64,000 bases of DNA from Beroe forskalii (Eukaryota > Ctenophora > Nuda > Beroida > Beroidae). The DNA is taken from positions 124,001 through 188,000 of the forward strand of contig WFMF01000088.1 of NCBI GenBank assembly GCA_011033025.1. The letters are read 5' to 3'. How positions within the stretch are numbered: the first letter of the stretch is position 1; each line of letters begins with the position of its first letter. Below are positions 1-9,897 of this stretch, one piece after another. A program made the translations under genes and the position numbers. Below the pieces are notes generated by a model that was not told where the DNA came from, did no database searches, and saw nothing but the letters and a program-made list of their open reading frames with translations.

Positions 1-626
1 TGAAATAAAAATGAATTCTTATCATGGAGAATAAGGCTTCTGGATGTGAAGAAGAATCGTATTGCATTTGCATTTGGCATTGCAAAGTAACATGGGCTTG
101 CAAATAGTTATGAACATTTTGAAAGAACATCAAATTACACATTTTAGCATCAAATGATTGATTGTTGAAGCATAAGATTGTTGAAATTTTTCCACAAACA
201 CTACTAGAATCAATCAAGCTGCAACATCAAAAACTTCCGAGAAAATTGTAAATGCAACTAGGCCTGGTTAGGGCAAAGATAACCTTATCTTTAGGGATAA
301 TCAAAAAATGTGTGATTTAAAATTTTTTGAACCAAAATTGCTATTGTTATCGATATTCAATGTCCAATCCCCTTTCTATCTAAACTTTAATCTTTTGAAA
401 TTGATATTCAGTATTTATCCTATTTAGTATTTTTGTCATACATCTATACACCTTTACAGAGAATTGGACTACTTTATTAATTTGCAAAGGTAGAAGAGTT
501 ACCTACAAGAGGATATTTTATTTCCCTGGGAATATAAGTTTTGTGATTTGTGGGATTCTGTCAAAGCACTAAGCAGCCCCAATAATAGACTCCACTATAT
601 CAACCCAGATATTATAAAGGAGCAAT

Positions 627-770
627 CCGGGCACTTTCCAGAAATTACAGTAGTTGTATTGCAAAACTTGACCTGATATACACATATTCTATTTCTCACC
701 CTACCAGACCACGATCTCTGCCAACCCTCTCATTTGCCTTTTTGTATACAAAAAAGGCGATTGGGGAGGG
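627..770 (+). repeat. dispersed repeat, copy A
   Basis: About 144 bp running from CCGGGCACTTTCCAGAAATT to a GGGGAGGG end. A second copy lies inverted at 63240-63391 and matches at roughly 80% by eye, including the blocks CTATTTCTCACC, CACGATCTCTGC and CTCATTTGCCTTTTTGTAT. The matched length with sharp ends suggests an interspersed element. No coding potential or terminal inverted repeat was seen. Confidence 0.75.
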
Positions 771-884
771 AAAAAATAAAGGACCCACATGGTGGACTCT
801 GCAAGTGGACCAAAGTCTGCTGGTGGAGTCCACTGGTGAAGTCTACTTACTCCACAGTGGACTTAACTCCATGAAGATTTTAAT

Positions 885-937
885 CTGCTGAGTATAAGTA
901 ACCTTTAATTAACCTGCTGAGTATAAGTAACCTTTAA
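885..937 (+). repeat. 24 bp tandem duplication
   Basis: The word CTGCTGAGTATAAGTAACCT plus TTAA occurs at 885-908 and again at 914-937, a period of 29 bp. Confidence 0.8.
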
Positions 938-1089
938 AGTAGTGTTTCATAAAGTTCAGCTATGATCAGCAGCAGACTGTTTTGGTGGACTTATTGCATA
1001 GCTGTTGGACTGTCAACCAGTATAAGGCAGACTGCAAACAAACCTGCAGCATAGGGGGGGGGGGTTTCACTGTCCCAATTGTCACAAAC

Positions 1090-1370
1090 TCAAGAAAAAG
1101 TGGATTGGGACAGGGAGAAATGGGATATTTGGGACAAATGGGACAGAGAAAAAAAGAAGAAATTGGACTCAAAAAAGTGAATGCGGACTGGGACAATTGG
1201 GAAATTTGGGACAAATGGGACAATTGGGACAAATGCTACAGAGAAAATGGAACAAATGGGACTAAAAAAAGTGAATGTGGACTGGGACAATTGAGACAGA
1301 GAAAATGGAACAAATGGGACTCAAAAAAGTGAATGCGGACTGGGACATTTGGGACAAAAATGACAGACAA
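1090..1370 (+). repeat. GGGACAAAT minisatellite
   Basis: Irregular array of GGGACAAAT and GGGACAATT words, interleaved with a longer unit containing AAAAAAGTGAATGCGGACTG and ACAGAGAAAATGGAACAAAT. Both strands stay open through it, so overlapping reading frames here are by-products. An 11-G run lies just before it, near 1054-1064. Related inverted arrays occur at 2243-2340 and 56229-56330. Confidence 0.85.
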
Positions 1371-2242
1371 CTGGGAATCAAATGATTGTGTTTTTGAGTG
1401 GCCATTTAGTGTTTCTGTCTTACATCCTGTTAACAGGACATAGTATATAATAACATTAATCGAGGCTAATCGAGGTCGTGTTTTTTTTCAGAAAAGTTAT
1501 CATGTTAAGACTGTAAATCTGTAAAACACCGTGTAAACGACTCAAAACGACCAATCCTACACACTTGCCACAGAAATGAAACAAGTGTGGTAGTGAGTAA
1601 TGAAGCATGCGATGTGAGATGGTTTCCATGTGTTTTAGGCGTTTGGATGCGCACGCAACGCACAAAAGTCACGTGATAATTACTGACTACCTCACGTTTC
1701 CAGGAAGTGGTCATTTTTACATACGCATGGTTTGTTTTTATAGAAATCCACATTTTTGAAGGTAGAGATTTGAAACTTTAGGAATCACAAGTTAGATAAA
1801 TTTCAGAGCGCCCATTGATCTTACTTTTTCAATATCATGTTCCTGAGCTTCACAGTCGTCCATGGAAAAGCCACAATTGAAAAAACTTGTTTCCTGTTGC
1901 GAGCTGTTTCAGTACATTACTTCTGACCTACTGGGAGTATTTATATGATCGTTTCACCATCAGAATCCTTCAACTGTGCTCTATTGAATGGTCATGGCCC
2001 AATTACACAAATCTCAAGATTGAGCAGTGAAATTGGGCTGTTTTGCCACCAAATTGGCGTTCTTCCGTAAACTGTGCACACACTACTAGCACAATTGACT
2101 ACCTCACGTGTACGGGGTGTTAACCACTGCAAACAAACACAACAAAAATATGTACTTAGTATACTAGTATGAATATAACTTTCATTTCAATGATAGAAAA
2201 TCTTGAATCAATGTAAAAATGATAAATGACTGATTTCTTCAA
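1371..2242. other. non-coding, no gene seen
   Basis: No exon-like segment was recognised. The word CTACCTCACGT occurs twice (near 1688 and 2099), possibly a trace of a decayed repeat. Confidence 0.5.
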
Positions 2243-2340
2243 CTTTGTGTTGTCCCAACTGTCCCAAATGTCCCAGTTGTCCCAAAAACCAGTCCCAAAC
2301 TAAAAAAAAAGTAAATTGGGACAGGGACAATTGGGACACT
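2243..2340 (-). repeat. GTCCCAA minisatellite, second copy
   Basis: TGTCCCAACTGTCCCAAATG-type words followed by GGGACAGGGACAATTGGGAC. This is the same motif family as 1090-1370, mainly in the opposite orientation, with a switch of strand inside the block. Confidence 0.75.
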
Positions 2341-2404
2341 GAAACTCCCCCCAGCATATCCACCACAAGTAGCAACATGTTGTGTATCAATCACAGTTCC
2401 AGTG

Positions 2405-2545
2405 ATATATCACCAACCCTCAACCATAACCTACTCCTGACCTTAACCCTAAAGCTAACCTTAGCCCTGCCAGTGACCTTAGGCCCAGTCCTATTAACCT
2501 TTATTCTATCCCTAACCCTGATCCTAACCCTAACAGCTGTGCCTT
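2405..2545 (+). repeat. degenerate CCCTAA telomere-like repeat
   Basis: Run of CCTTAACCCTAAAGCTAACC-like words ending in CCTAACCCTAAC. The unit is the animal telomere hexamer TTAGGG read on the other strand, with many changes. A second such run lies at 17180-17262 inside an inverted-repeat element, so this is probably transposon-borne rather than a true chromosome end. Confidence 0.7.
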
Positions 2546-3010
2546 ATTGAATCAGATGAGTCTGAAAGTTGATTTTTTGGCAGACTTTTCAGGTGTAATT
2601 TTCCATGTAAGACTATTTGTCCTGTTGCAGGCCCTTAATTTTTGATAGACTTCAGTAGACCATGGCAAGTCCACCTGATTCTACCATAAATTTCTTTGTG
2701 GACTATTTTAGAATCCAATGCATACAAGGTTGAGAAGAAAATTTAGAAAATATAAACTTTTGGAATATGGATATTGCCAGTATCAAAATATTTCCCACAA
2801 TGTGGTGAAAACCTAGTTTCTATCTGATTACACAGTTTTATAGATACAATATGGAGACTGAATTTGAACTGAGAATTTTGATGCAACACCCCTCATTCCT
2901 CAGGTCATGGTGTAGAGTTCATTACCAGCAAATTTCAGCATACATACTGCAACAGATTACCTAAGTCACAGGAAGATAAAAGAATAATACTTTACTTTGA
3001 TTTATGAAAA
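2546..3010. other. upstream of the zinc-finger gene
   Basis: AT-rich, with no exon recognised before the ORF at 3011. It may hold the promoter and 5' UTR, but no core element stands out. Confidence 0.4.
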
Positions 3011-3937
3011 ATGAATATAAATGAGGTCAACAATACTCCTGATCTTCAAATATCAACTGATGATAAGAGATGTTCTCCTAATTCCAATGTGAATAAAGTT
3101 GAAGAAATTGCAGGTTGTAGCTCATTCATGCCATGTGATATTGTGCTTTGTGAAGATTCTCATCCAACTGCAAGTTCATTTTGTGATAGCATCAATATAT
3201 TTAGAACCCATTTGACCCATGTCAATACCCAAACAGTTCAAGAAAAACCATTCAGATGTTCATATTGTAGCTTCAGAACAGCTCACAAACAGTCACTGAA
3301 GACACACATCAGGAGGCATAAAGGTATTAAGCCATTCAAATGTGGATATTGCTTTTGGTCCGGAACAGAGAGTGGTCAACTTAGAATACATATGAGAAAG
3401 CATACTGGAGAGAAACCATTCAAATGCAAAAACTGTCACTATAAAGCATCTTCAAAATCATCACTACTGGCCCACGAAAAAACACATGAAAATGCTGCCC
3501 CAAGATATAAATGTGCACAATGTAACTTTCAAACCCATACAAGGCCGAAGCTTCGAAATCATTCAAAAACCCATGAAATAAAGTATTGCTCATTTTGTAC
3601 ATACTTTACTCAAGACCCAATTCAATTCAGGGACCATAAAAAATCTCATAAACTTAAATGTGAGCTTTGTTCTAAACTCTGTGCAGATCTTACTAAACTG
3701 AAAGAGCACAAAGCAACACACACTGGAAAGAGAAAGTGGAGTTGCCGCTCATGTTCTTACAACACTAGTAAGAAAGCTTTATTAGATAAGCACGAGCAAA
3801 TCCATTCTCTTGGAAGAGATGGAAGAAGCTCTGGTGATTTCAAGTGTGTTCAATGCTCTTTCAGTACAACACGACCATCCGGGGGGGGATCAGGTACTAA
3901 GTGCTTGACACAGGGTGTACTAACCGAGTTTTTCTGA
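3011..3937 (+). CDS. C2H2 zinc-finger protein, 3' end uncertain
   Basis: Open frame of 308 codons. Residues 1-78 are acidic/polar and poorly structured. Seven classical C2H2 fingers follow at about 81-103, 109-131, 137-159, 166-188, 191-213, 215-237 and 243-265; each has C-x2-C and H-x3-H. Linkers after fingers 1, 2 and 6 resemble the TGEKP type (HKGIKPF, HTGEKPF, HTGKRKW). An eighth finger begins at FKCVQCSF (277) but loses its histidines at a run of eight Gs (3881-3888). The sequence CAGGTACTAAG at 3891-3901 is a plausible 5' splice site, so the last ~18 codons are probably intron read-through or a transposon insertion. Likely a DNA-binding nuclear protein; the paralogue group was not identified. 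No acceptor exon was found downstream. Confidence 0.75.
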   Translation: MNINEVNNTPDLQISTDDKRCSPNSNVNKVEEIAGCSSFMPCDIVLCEDSHPTASSFCDSINIFRTHLTHVNTQTVQEKPFRCSYCSFRTAHKQSLKTHIRRHKGIKPFKCGYCFWSGTESGQLRIHMRKHTGEKPFKCKNCHYKASSKSSLLAHEKTHENAAPRYKCAQCNFQTHTRPKLRNHSKTHEIKYCSFCTYFTQDPIQFRDHKKSHKLKCELCSKLCADLTKLKEHKATHTGKRKWSCRSCSYNTSKKALLDKHEQIHSLGRDGRSSGDFKCVQCSFSTTRPSGGGSGTKCLTQGVLTEFF

Positions 3938-3976
3938 AAATTTTGAATCATGACCACCCACCCCAACACTTAGTAC
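3894..3976. repeat. 10 bp inverted repeat at the end of the zinc-finger frame
   Basis: GTACTAAGTG (3894-3903) and its exact complement CACTTAGTAC (3967-3976) bracket 63 bases, exactly where the finger homology stops. It may be a small foldback insertion or a coincidence around a splice site. Confidence 0.6.
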
Positions 3977-4479
3977 ATTATACTAACTGCATTTGACCAT
4001 GAAAAAAATGGGACCACCCCTTAATTGCATTAAATCAGTATCTGAGACTCAATCTTTTGGAAGAAATAAAAATAAAGCAACTTATTGTACTATAAAATTC
4101 CATTGCTTGTGTATTCTCCATCATAAAAATAAAAAAATCTGTTTTAAAACTAAAAAATGCAATTCTTATTAAAATGTCCATTTTCAAAAAATATGTTTGA
4201 AAATAGATACCTGCATGAAATAAAAAACCTTTCGAAAATAATAATTTACTGCTAGTCTGTGATTGATGATATATGAAAATATTAAAAAGTCTTAAAACTA
4301 GTCAACATCAGTGTATCATGAATAGATACATTATCATATTAGTATAAAATTTAATCTATGATAATATTGCATAATTGGCATTAAAGATTCAGGAAGATAC
4401 AAAAATTTTTTCTCATTTTCTCAATGAGTAATGTTGAACTACTCAACGTCAGGATGTACCCTCATAGTGATGTGGGATG
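3977..4479. other. AT-rich, no gene seen
   Basis: Nothing recognised. The zinc-finger gene's missing exons are not visible here. Confidence 0.5.
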
Positions 4480-5022
4480 TTATATTTCCAAACATCAGCC
4501 TGACATGTATGACACTTCACACATGATTAGTACATCGATTTCTAGTAGAGTAAGTTGTTGGCGATTTACCCCATTTTGACAAAAGTATGGGCAGTTACTT
4601 TGTAATTTGAAAAAGACCTTAGTGCCCCTTAGAACTCTTTTGTTGAGACTGAATGAACATGTTGTCTCCCACAAAATCCGCAACTGTTAGTTAAGTCCTT
4701 GTTTTAGGATATGGACGCCACATGCTGTCCTTATATGTTCTAGTTTCACCTTGAGGGACACAGTTTACATGCTATTTTAGCTCCATGTGATAGATCAGAT
4801 GAGGCTTCTGAAAGAGTAAGCCCATGTCCATGATGTAGTTTTGTCAAAAAGTAAACACTGTGCTACCCTCTGGTGGATTCAAGTTCAACCCTGGCTTTAT
4901 TGGCAACTTCAGAACCCAGCACCTTCTCCACTCGAGCCTTGTGTTTACTATTCCAATTTAGCTTACCAGGAACAAGTTCGACGAGATCCAGTTCTTGAAT
5001 AGTGAGCAAAAGAGTTGGACAA
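4480..5022 (-). pseudogene. degraded Cys-rich, probably transposon-derived coding
   Basis: Minus-strand frames give short coding-like pieces broken by stops and shifts. The piece at 4863-5022 reads TIQELDLVELVPGKLNWNS and then KHKARVEKVLGSEVANKA, ending in a stop. Below it lie CGFCGRQ, SNCPYFC, VKCHTC and VWKYNIPHHY, a spaced set of CxxC words in three different frames that looks like a zinc-binding module. A further open stretch above 5022 contains KKNRCFVAAIRGITIAGKTA. I do not know whether these pieces once formed one protein. Confidence 0.35.
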
Positions 5023-5405
5023 TGTTGTTGATTTTACATTGTAACTTTTAGCTGTCTTTCCTGCAATAGTTATACCTCGTATTGCTGCAACAAAACACCT
5101 GTTCTTCTTCATCAAAACCGAATCAATCCTGATATCCCTTCAATTTGATCACATCAGAGTGATGTGGTACCTGCTGTTTTTAAATTGTGAAATATAATGT
5201 AACAATGGACTCAATATAATGCCAATATGATGCCATGATTAACCAAATTATTTAGTTTTTAACCATAACATATTCTGGCCCAGTCTCTAATAATAACTTG
5301 ACTTTGAGTTTTTTGGACTTTCATTTGAGATAAATCAGGTATTCAATTAATAGTACTAATGTTTCTAGTCATTCTTATCCGTTTGAGTCGATCTAGATAG
5401 GGATT

Positions 5406-5524
5406 CACTTGAAAACATCTCCTGATGATAGTTGCTTTGTAACAACAGTATCATCAATATTGATTGTGTTTGAGGCAAGCAACTGCTCCCTAAGATCACT
5501 GCTCGTCTTCCTGGGATTTTTCAT
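5406..5524 (-). pseudogene. Tc1/mariner-like transposase fragment
   Basis: A 39-codon frame beginning MKNPRKTSSDLREQLLASNT. In Tc1 transposases the second helix-turn-helix of the DNA-binding domain commonly reads NPR-T-S-DL followed by a hydrophobic helix, and this piece fits that pattern. The frame stops soon after, and no D,D,E catalytic core was recognised in the surrounding degraded sequence, so it is a dead relic. Confidence 0.45.
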
Positions 5525-6889
5525 TAGAATCAAATGTGACATGGGTAAATTAAGATAATAGGAAAGCTTTTTAAAAAGTTATATGTAAACATATAACCAC
5601 CCTAACTACTGCTCCATTCATTGCTCAAAATTGAAATATGGAGATTGTAGTTTATCATTGATTCTACATCTGAATAGAACATACTTGAAAGGTCAGATTC
5701 CCCATCACTGATTCATTTGCTCCAAGGTAAACTCGGCCCCTCATTCGCCTATCAGCCCCTTTTGGTTTTTTAAAAGGGGAGAGCCCAAATTCCCCTTGTT
5801 TTTTGAACTTTTTGTCCTAGATGTTTTAGAAATCAGCAAGTCCCTGCAATCTGCCAGTGTTCCCAAAATGAAGAGAAACATCTTCATCTCCATTAGGGGA
5901 TCAGCATTCCAAGATGGGCTGGGGACTTATCAAGTGATATCCTTCCTGAAACTCAAACTTGTTTGGGCCCCATTCGGGATGGTCAACAGTGAGAATTTTG
6001 TCACACTGTTCTATTGGAAAAAATTTAATTTCCAAGATGCTGAATCATCGCTTTGGTTGGTTAAAACCATCCAAAATTAAAAAAGTTTTTTTTCTAGGGG
6101 GTCAGTCCCATTTTTGGGACCATATATAAAGGTTCTGTTAAAGAAAACTCCCCTTTTGTTTGAGAAAAAAGGGCATCTAAAAATTTACCTGTATATCGAA
6201 AGGCGGTTTTGTTTATAAATTAAGTATTATGCGGGGATACACCCCCAAAAAGTATGTATTTTTGGGGGAAAAATTGGGATTTTTTTTTAAAAGGGGGCCA
6301 GAAAAGAAGTGAAAAGCCTTCCATCACCAATGCATACAGTTTAAGCCTGAAATGGCCTTGCAGACGAAATGGAATTTTGCTATGTTACCTCATCTAGCAA
6401 TTTTAAAAAGAATGTGGGAAAGAATTTTAAAGGGAAATTCTGTTTTTTCCCCAGGATTAACCCTCAAGGAAAAAGGCCCAAAAAAGAAAACCTAAAAGGT
6501 CAATGAGGTTTTTCTTCAAAAGGGAACCCCGCCATTTCACCGACTGTTAGTAAAGCTTGCCATAATCTTTTTAGATGCTTAGGATCAAAGGGCGGTCTCT
6601 GCCCTTGCCACAAAAAACTGGTCAACCATGGGAAAACCTTTTGGATAGATCTACCAACATCAGTTGTCAAATTAGTTGAGGGGAAAGAAGGGTTTCAAAG
6701 AAACCCCCCGGGAAAACCATCTCCATTTGGGAATAGTTCACCATTCTTTCCAGAGGGAAAATTTTTCAAAATTCCTTACCGATCAAAATTGGTTCCATGA
6801 AAATCATCTTTTCTGCAAGTAGGCCAAGAAATGGGAATTTCACAACATCTGGGTATTGGGGCTTATTCAACCCAACAACAAGACTATCC

Positions 6890-7225
6890 TTAGGGACATG
6901 TATAACCCCCTTTCACTGCACCCCGAATTAGCTGTGCTTCTTCAAAACTGTCAAATTTTAAAAAACCTTTATGTTCTTTTTTATGTTTGTAAAAAACCCC
7001 CGCAATGAGTCTGAAGGCCAAAGGGAATTTTAACCTTGGGGAAACAAAAGGTCTCATCAACCCTTTACGGAAAACTGCATAAGAGGATGAAACCAAGGGA
7101 AAATTATTATTCAAGCAGTCAAAAAAAAGACCAAGTTTTTGGGAGCGAAAAGGTTTCATTTGTTCTTGCCAGTCTAATTTGGGTTTATGATGATGGTAAA
7201 AGATTCGCTTTATAGCAAATATCAA
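6890..7225 (-). pseudogene. unidentified coding-like fragment
   Basis: Open frame of 111 codons with a normal-looking amino-acid mix (KPKLDWQEQMKPFRSQKLG near the start, KFDSFEEAQLIRGAVKGG near the end). Coding-like pieces continue on the same strand towards lower coordinates in shifting frames, such as LNKPQYPDVVKFPFLGLLAE, FDPKHLKRLWQALLTVGEMA and DHPEWGPNKFEFQEGYHL. I do not recognise the family. Best read as a frameshifted gene or mobile-element remnant. Confidence 0.3.
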
Positions 7226-7929
7226 GAAGGGGGGCCATCAAATTTTTAGGACCACAAAAAGCCAGGTCCTTGTCCTCTTGTGAGGGTCTTCCCTAAATGC
7301 CCATCTTGGTATCTTTTTAATTTTTTCCCCAATATAGTTTTAGGCTTTTAATGACCCCTTCAAAGCCACAGTCAGTAGTTCTTTTTTAGTCTTGGGAACA
7401 TTGTTATTTTAAATTTAAAAATACAAGTTTTTCATAAGACTTAAACATTTACAAGTTAGCTATCTTCCTTTGACAATTTAACTCTTCCAACTTAAGCTTA
7501 TTTGAACGTTTCATTGGGGTTTGCCCGTCCACTTAACTGAGTAAAATTCAAATATTTACAACCAGGGGAAAGTTAAAACAGCAGCCATGCTCAAAACCCT
7601 TTTATTTCATTTAAAGCTTTATTTATAACGAAAGGGTTTTCACAGCATTTGTTTTTGGGTTTTAAAATCAGAACATATTCATCTGTAATGATAAAGTTAC
7701 ATTATTAAAGCAAGTCTCATGGTGTATTTTGTCATGATTTATTCTTTTGTGACCATTTCGCAGAAACATCGTGAGAAGTTTAAAAGGGAAAAGGTTTTGA
7801 ATTGAAATTCCACGTTAAAACTACCACAGTATTTCTCATGCGCTTCTGTAGCAATGTCATGAAAAGAAGACGTTGTTTCCCTTCCCGTAGAGCCTAAATT
7901 GGCTTTTCCAGGTGGGAGTTATCAAAGTT

Positions 7930-8395
7930 GGAAAATGTTGAGTTACAGAGCTGTCAATTAGTTGTTAGACAAGTTACATTTGAGACCAGATAACCAGAAC
8001 TATTTTTTTAAATTGTTAGGGAATTCTGAGACTCAGCATTTTCAGAGCTGGGGGTTTTTTTTTAGTACAAATTTTGAGACTCAGGATTACCAGAGCTGTC
8101 ATTAGTTGTTAGTAACATTCCCGAGACCCAATTCCAGAGCTGGTTCCAAATTGTTAGCATTCTTTAGACTCGGCATAACCAGAACTATCATTAGTTGTTA
8201 GTACATTCTGAGACCTTTTATTACTTTGGTTTTCATTAGTTGTTAGTACATTCGAGACTTTGGCATTTGGGGGCGGGAATTTGTTGTTAGTACATTTTGA
8301 GACCCAGACCAGAGTTTTCATTAAGGGTTTTTGGACATTCTGAGACCGATTACCAGAGCTGTCATTAGTTGTTAGTACATTTTGAAAGGGCCCAA
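7930..8395 (+). repeat. tandem repeat, ~45-50 bp unit
   Basis: About nine to ten copies of a unit built from CCAGAGCTGTCATTAGTTGT, TAGTACATT and CTGAGACTCAG-GATTA. Individual copies vary in length and base runs, especially G and T runs. No coding potential. Confidence 0.8.
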
Positions 8396-8430
8396 AATAT
8401 TTGATTATCATTCGGGGGGTCTCTGGGAAA

Positions 8431-8833
8431 AAAAAGATGATTGGCAAATGGGGACTTACATTATGCTGTATGTAACTTGTTAAAGTATACTACATTTATA
8501 ATAAACATGTAAGTATAGGGTATAATTTATAGTGTATATTGTTAACAAATATAATATTAATAGTATTTAAATCCAAATTTCATGGGTTCAGGGGGAACAT
8601 CACATTGGGAAATTAAAATGTCAAAGATTAGCATGTATCTATGCTATGTATGACTAAACCTCTATTAACTGACCCACAAATTCAAAAGTTAAGTATCAAT
8701 TTATTTTTCACTTTTATTGATTTCCTGACAAAGCAAATGTGACAACCCTTCCCCTTTACTCAGTGAAGTGGTACCTGCCGTGGGTCAAAACAACTTAATA
8801 ATTACGGAATATGTGACTTTGATAAGCATTTAC
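8431..8833. other. AT-rich, no gene seen
   Basis: Sequence rich in TATA/ATAATATT words with nothing recognisable. Confidence 0.5.
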
Positions 8834-8983
8834 CTTTGTCAAAAACTGGGTTATAAGCGTGTTATTGTTCCTACATGTGCTCCTTTGCAGTTGTTTGCAG
8901 GAACGGAGGTGCTTTGTTAGGTTATACTCATTCTTGCAATCACGTTTGCAATGAGAACACTGAAAGCTGTTAGACATACAAAC
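8834..8983 (-). CDS. possible exon with one zinc finger
   Basis: On the minus strand a TATACAG acceptor precedes, and an AAAG/GTAAATGC donor follows, a 150-base (50-codon, phase 0 to 0) open segment. It encodes FQCSHCKRDCKNEYNLTKHL followed by RSC, a single C-x2-C-x12-H-x4-C finger. Such single C2HC fingers occur in transposon proteins and in some host factors. Neighbouring exons could not be joined in phase; the frame at 9418-9897 lies upstream on the same strand and may or may not be connected. Confidence 0.35.
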
Positions 8984-9417
8984 CTGTATAATGTATATAG
9001 TATCAACTAAGTTTAATGCGTTTGAATTAATCATGATTTAACAACGCTATTAGGTGGCTTATTAAGGTCGCCATTGACTTAACACAATCAACGAAAGGAG
9101 GTGTCATGAATTACTTTGGACGATAGAAACTGTTGAAAATGCAATGAGGGAATGAAACGAGTAACGACATAGTTATACCTTTAAACTATAAAAAGATGTA
9201 TAAGCATATACCATATTTCAACATTGAGCAGCAAAATGCAATGTTTAAAATTTCTAACTTAAAGTTAAGTTCGAATAATTCAAATAACGCATATATTCTA
9301 TTTTCAATGTGATATGGACCTAACTAAGTATATAATCAATAATATATATCAGCAGCCCAAATCCTGATTCCTTACTTTGTCGAAGTCTCGGGCTTGGCTC
9401 GTTACACCTATAACAGT

Positions 9418-9897
9418 TTACCCTATGAGCGAAATTGTTGCATCGCAGCAAGAGCAACGCCAGTCACCATCTTTAACCAAGAGAGATTCGCCCTGATCTT
9501 TTGGCTTTCTGCAATTGGTACATCTCTCAGAATGCTTAGACGAGACATTCGCCACATGAACACTTCCAAGCCTTAGATGAGCGTTGTACTTTCGGCATTC
9601 TATTATTGCAATATTACGGGATAACAATTTTGAAAACGTATATCTGTCATTTAAATATAAAATAACTTCTACCTCATTAGATACTCTGTGTTTGTTATTT
9701 AATTTGTTGTTTGAAATTTGAAACAGAGTTTGTGGAGGTCGTGGAGCCGTAGTATTATTGCCATCACAGGACACAAATAAACCGGCGTGTGTGTAGTTAT
9801 ACTGAGCTAGCAGGAGTTTGCCTGTGGGGACATGGCGAGGATGCCATGGCATTGATGTTATGACGATAGAAGGAGAAGCAGAAGATTTTTGGTACAT
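9418..9897 (-). CDS. hypothetical protein with Cys-pair motif
   Basis: Open frame of 159 codons starting MYQKSSASPSIVITSMPWHP. The amino-acid mix is even and not low-complexity. Near the C-terminus CTNCRKPK and, about 20 residues later, RCSCCDA form paired cysteines like a zinc ribbon. I do not recognise the family. It sits alone, about 430 bp upstream (same strand) of the finger exon at 8834-8983. It could be a gene exon or a mobile-element fragment. Confidence 0.35.
   Translation of the reverse strand: MYQKSSASPSIVITSMPWHPRHVPTGKLLLAQYNYTHAGLFVSCDGNNTTAPRPPQTLFQISNNKLNNKHRVSNEVEVILYLNDRYTFSKLLSRNIAIIECRKYNAHLRLGSVHVANVSSKHSERCTNCRKPKDQGESLLVKDGDWRCSCCDATISLIG

Larger units (their letters stand above)
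1..980. other. non-coding flank, no gene seen
   Basis: AT-rich sequence with no convincing ORF or exon. It contains one copy of a dispersed motif CCTGGTTAGGGCAAAGAT at about 263-280 (other copies near 58698 and 63939), the dispersed repeat at 627-770 and a short tandem duplication at 885-937. Confidence 0.6.
5720..8430. other. homopolymer-rich block, possibly poorly assembled
   Basis: The block has an unusual density of short A, T, G and C runs (AAAAAA, GGGGG, TTTTTTTT, CCCC) compared with both flanks. Minus-strand coding-like fragments change frame repeatedly at these runs. Either this is an old decayed element or the consensus has homopolymer-length errors. Confidence 0.5.

Noticed and set aside
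982..1332. 116-codon Trp/Asn/Gly-rich plus ORF and its minus shadows
   Set aside because: Pure product of the GGGACAAAT array.
2405..2545. True chromosome end
   Set aside because: The telomere-like repeats are degenerate, short and internal, and a similar run sits inside a MITE at 17180.
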